Source: Colletotrichum lupini
Lineage: Eukaryota; Ascomycota; Sordariomycetes; Glomerellales; Glomerellaceae
Reading direction: 5' to 3'
Length of the DNA: 64,000 bases
NCBI RefSeq assembly: GCF_023278565.1
Contig: NC_064676.1
Location: 3,596,001-3,660,000, forward strand
The notes under the pieces were generated by a model. The model was not told the origin of the DNA and made no database searches. It worked only from the letters and a program-made list of their open reading frames with translations. Every line of letters begins with the position of its first letter. Position 1 is the first letter of the stretch. A program made the translations under genes and the position numbers. Of this stretch, positions 60,920-64,000 are shown in pieces.

Positions 60920-63900
60920 GTTGGCGGAGTTAAGGAGGCGAGGAATGTCGCGACCTCTTGGAAAAATGCTAGCGGCAGGTAGGCTTCGCGATTTCTAAGC
61001 CGTTTGGTGAACGTCTCTCCGAGAACAAAGGCGACGTGGTCCTCCGATTGTTCTTGTGGCGGCAGATTTGAGACAAAGTGGTATTTGAGCGCGTGGTAAC
61101 GTCCCTGAGCCTCAAAGGGCTTCGATTGACCTCAACGGCTGTCGCACAGAATGGGCGCGATTTTTAGTGTGCAACACAAAATATGTCCAATACACTACCG
61201 AGGTCGTGTACTGCTCAACCAATGTAGATCCTGTAGCTGGTATGGAGCGCTCAGTCAATTGCAATCAGGTATGCGACGGCCTCGGCTGGATTCGAGGATC
61301 GTGCGATTCAACAGCGCTTTCTCGTCAAAACATTGGTCGAATGGAATAGAGAAAAAGAAAACGTTGTCTTGGTAATCGTGGTCAATGTCGTCGCAAGTGT
61401 CGCCTCGTGTTATGATATTCGTGGATGGATCGTCTGGACGTCCGGGAATCGTCGTCGCAATACTGTAGATAGGTAGGGTCAAGGAAATAGGTCGTCGCGA
61501 CGAGCCAGACGGACGTGATAATTCTTCGTCTTGTTTACTGGTGAATGGCTCGTGATTAGGTATGGGCTTATCGGGGGAAAATCGAAAGCGCGCAACCCCC
61601 ACCACCGGAGGACGGCTGGTGTTTGCGAAAAGGAACGACTGTGGTTGAAGAGAAAGGTGGGAGGAGGAAGTTCGGACAGGCTTGGGCTGAGGCGGACCGG
61701 TGTGGTATGTATGGCAAGGTCCAGCGATGGTGGGCGGGGTGGAGAAGAAAGAGCGGGTGGCGCGAACCTTGCTCGAGGAGCCGGGACAGGGCGGGAGAAC
61801 AGAGAACACCTCTGGTCCTGGCAGGATAGGTACGAATGGGAAGAGACCTGTGCCTGCGCCTGAGCCTGCGCCTGAGCCTGTGCTCGTGCCTGAGGGTTGC
61901 AGTGAAAAAGGTCGACAGGCCCTCGAACACCGAAAAGTACCTCACCAAGCCAAAGTTGAGGTGAACCAAACTTCACACACTGCTCGCTTGAACCCCCGTG
62001 CAGTCCTGCAGTTGCAGTCGGTGCAGCAGCAGAGCGTGGTGACCGGGGGAGGGCGTCCAAGGTCCACGGGTTGCAGTCGCACAGCGGTTGAGCACGCTAG
62101 AATCCCCCACCTAGGCTAAACCCAAGGGAACCTAGTCAAGCCGTCCAAGGCGAGTGACAGTGGAGCGTTTGTGACTGACGGACACACCAGTAGCGGCTCG
62201 AGACAGGTCCAGAAGCTCGCCAGCGCATGTGGCAGAGTGGAGTCTAGGGTGAGCGTAGTCTCGTTTTGCGCCGAGAGACCCTGAGGATGCAATGTGCGGT
62301 GAGATGCGCAAGGTAGGAAGCGCCTTGTTGAAGGAGGAGACTGAGGATCGCCTGCCCCGTCTGCCACTGGAACTGGGCCCGGTTGAAGTCGTGGCTTGTA
62401 AGTTGTCCAAACCCGATCTCTCTTCTTCGCAAGGAATCCTGGAGAAGAAGCTACTTTGAAGTTTGAGTGAAATGGGTGGCGGCGTGTGAAATGGGGTTTG
62501 GCGACTGCAGTAGTCGTATGTACTCCAGATACACTGTGTCGTTCGTTTGGTGTAGTTATTCGATGGACACGACAGGAGTGCAGGTACGGCGAATGATGGA
62601 GCAGCGAACGACGAGGGTGCAGAGTCCGAAAGGAGCGATGGAAGCAAAGCAAAGCAATAGCTTCGGGCTCCCGTTGGTTGATTCGTTCGTTCGCCAGCTG
62701 CAAAGCAAGGTACGCCGCGCGTGAAGTCTGGGAAGCGCGCCGGACTAGGTGTTGGGTTGGTCAAGACAAGCAGCCGATGCAGGCCACCGTAGTAGGTATG
62801 CTTGGTGACGGAGAACTCAATAACACCAACGAGACGACTGGTCTTTCTTGGGTGTCGGACGTTGCAGAGGATGTAGCAGATGCCGCGAAGGAAAAGCTCA
62901 AGCCACGACTAGTAGGGCTCAATCGTAGACGGGCTGATGCAACGGACGAGACGACAGTCGAATGAACAAAGCAGATTAGGAGTCCGGATAGACAATGGCA
63001 AGCCTCAAAGAGACTCACAGAGACGGTCGAGACGATCAGGCCGCTCGGTTTGTGGGGCAGTGAGACAAGAAACCAGACGATGCTGCCGAAGCTGGATGTG
63101 CGTGCAGCAGCTTCGTGCTCGCTATCTCGTCTTGGGTAGGGCGCGTTTGCCCTGCGTCTGCGGTGCTTGTTGGTGCGAACTTGCGGATGGTGGTTCTCCT
63201 GGCCACAGCCTTTGCGGCGGTTTGCGCTCGGTCGTCTGCGACCGGGGCAGGGAAAGAAGGGAGGCTGGTTTCTGCGTCTGCAGCCAGCAGGCTTGATTAA
63301 TGTCTGCCGGGAGTGTCGTTCTTGGGACGAACAGAGCCTCGAAGTGCAGCGATTGAGCGTTGAGCAAGCCACAAAGTGGATAACGAGTGTTGGGGATGGT
63401 CGAAGATGAAGACTGGATGATGGCCAATGAACGAGAAAGCGTCCTCAAAAGAGTGCCAGTTGGCTCGAATGCGGCACCGATGACGGAGAAGAGTGTAAGA
63501 CGTGACGAAAGTCGGATAAGTGAGCGAACACACGGCCTGGTCGTGTTGTTGAAGTAATATTCTTAGATGGGCTGTCAACCTTTGTTGAGCCGGTAATTAG
63601 GAGTTTGAGTACGGAGTACGGATAGTAGGTGAGCACGAGGTGAAGCGTTGGATTTGGCCGGTGAAAATCAAGGTGAGTGTGACGGGCGGGAAGCGACTCA
63701 TTGGCATCACAAATTGACAATTGTGGGCGGTGACGTCCGTCCAACCCAAGTTGAGAGAGAGAGAAGCGGCGGCGCATGGGTGGGGGGGAGGCAGTGCGTG
63801 GAGTGTTCCAAGAAAAAAGAGACGACGGATGAAACTGATTTGAGTGCGATCCGTGCGAGAGCTGTGGGAACTTTCACGACTTGGAGTGCTGAGAGGAAGG

Positions 63901-64000
63901 GGAGAAAAAAATCAGACATCCGATGGCCGATGGTCGACGGTGGCCCAGATGTGAACTTGTGAAGTGCGGAAGCGACGCGTTCAAGACGCGGCTGAACGCG
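60920..64000. other. 3.1-kb stretch without a recognised gene
   Basis: The first few hundred bases are the promoter of the gene starting at 60919. The remainder has frames up to 210 codons on both strands that overlap and are biased. It may include a long promoter region or leader of a gene beyond the window edge, but nothing shown supports that. Confidence 0.45.
61850..61894. repeat. Short tandem repeat, CCTGAGCCTGCG-type 12-mer
   Basis: About three and a half units with point changes (tgcctgcgcctgagcctg and continuing). Confidence 0.7.

Noticed and set aside
61255..62764. Several overlapping minus-strand frames of 133-210 codons
   Set aside because: They overlap each other and plus-strand frames, are Ser/Pro/Arg-rich and include a short tandem repeat.

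Overview
The window looks like a chromosome segment from a filamentous ascomycete, most likely a Sordariomycete. The genes have short introns (about 44-110 bases) with GTANGT/GTGAGT donors and CTAAC/CTGAC-type branch sites. The gene families are typically fungal: a HeLo-domain protein, a LaeA/UMTA-type methyltransferase, a long tyrosinase, a fungal pyroglutamyl peptidase and a BTB protein. Two islands (1 to about 2.1 kb and 51.3-54.0 kb) are very AT-rich, full of TAA/TAG and nearly devoid of CA and TG dinucleotides, which is the signature of repeat-induced point mutation (RIP).

Layout. 1-2183: the right-hand part of a RIP-mutated Mutator-like (MULE) transposon whose transposase can still be followed in one stop-riddled frame. 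2.2-9.6 kb: no gene recognised. 9.6-24 kb, mostly minus strand: pyroglutamyl peptidase, an MBD4-like DNA glycosylase with an unresolved frame break, splicing factor SF3B6 (plus strand), a HeLo-pseudokinase protein resembling MLKL in architecture, and the SURF4/Erv29 cargo receptor. 23.5-38.6 kb: five enzymes typical of secondary metabolism, namely a methyltransferase, a tyrosinase, a cytochrome P450, an ornithine cyclodeaminase/mu-crystallin homologue and an Old Yellow Enzyme. I see no PKS, NRPS, terpene cyclase or transporter among them. 40.1-42.6 kb: cobalamin-independent methionine synthase. 47.2-49.2 kb: a BTB protein and a small secreted protein facing it tail to tail.

51,217-54,078: a complete 2,846-bp transposon with 57-bp terminal inverted repeats and a perfect 8-bp target-site duplication. 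Its core is destroyed by RIP while its ends are spared. The last 10 kb holds one clear gene, a 651-residue probable nuclear protein of unknown function, and long stretches where nothing convincing is visible.

Exon boundaries were inferred by eye from frame continuity, splice signals and family conservation. No search or alignment was run. Family assignments rest on motifs visible in the translations. Most other open frames were judged non-coding.
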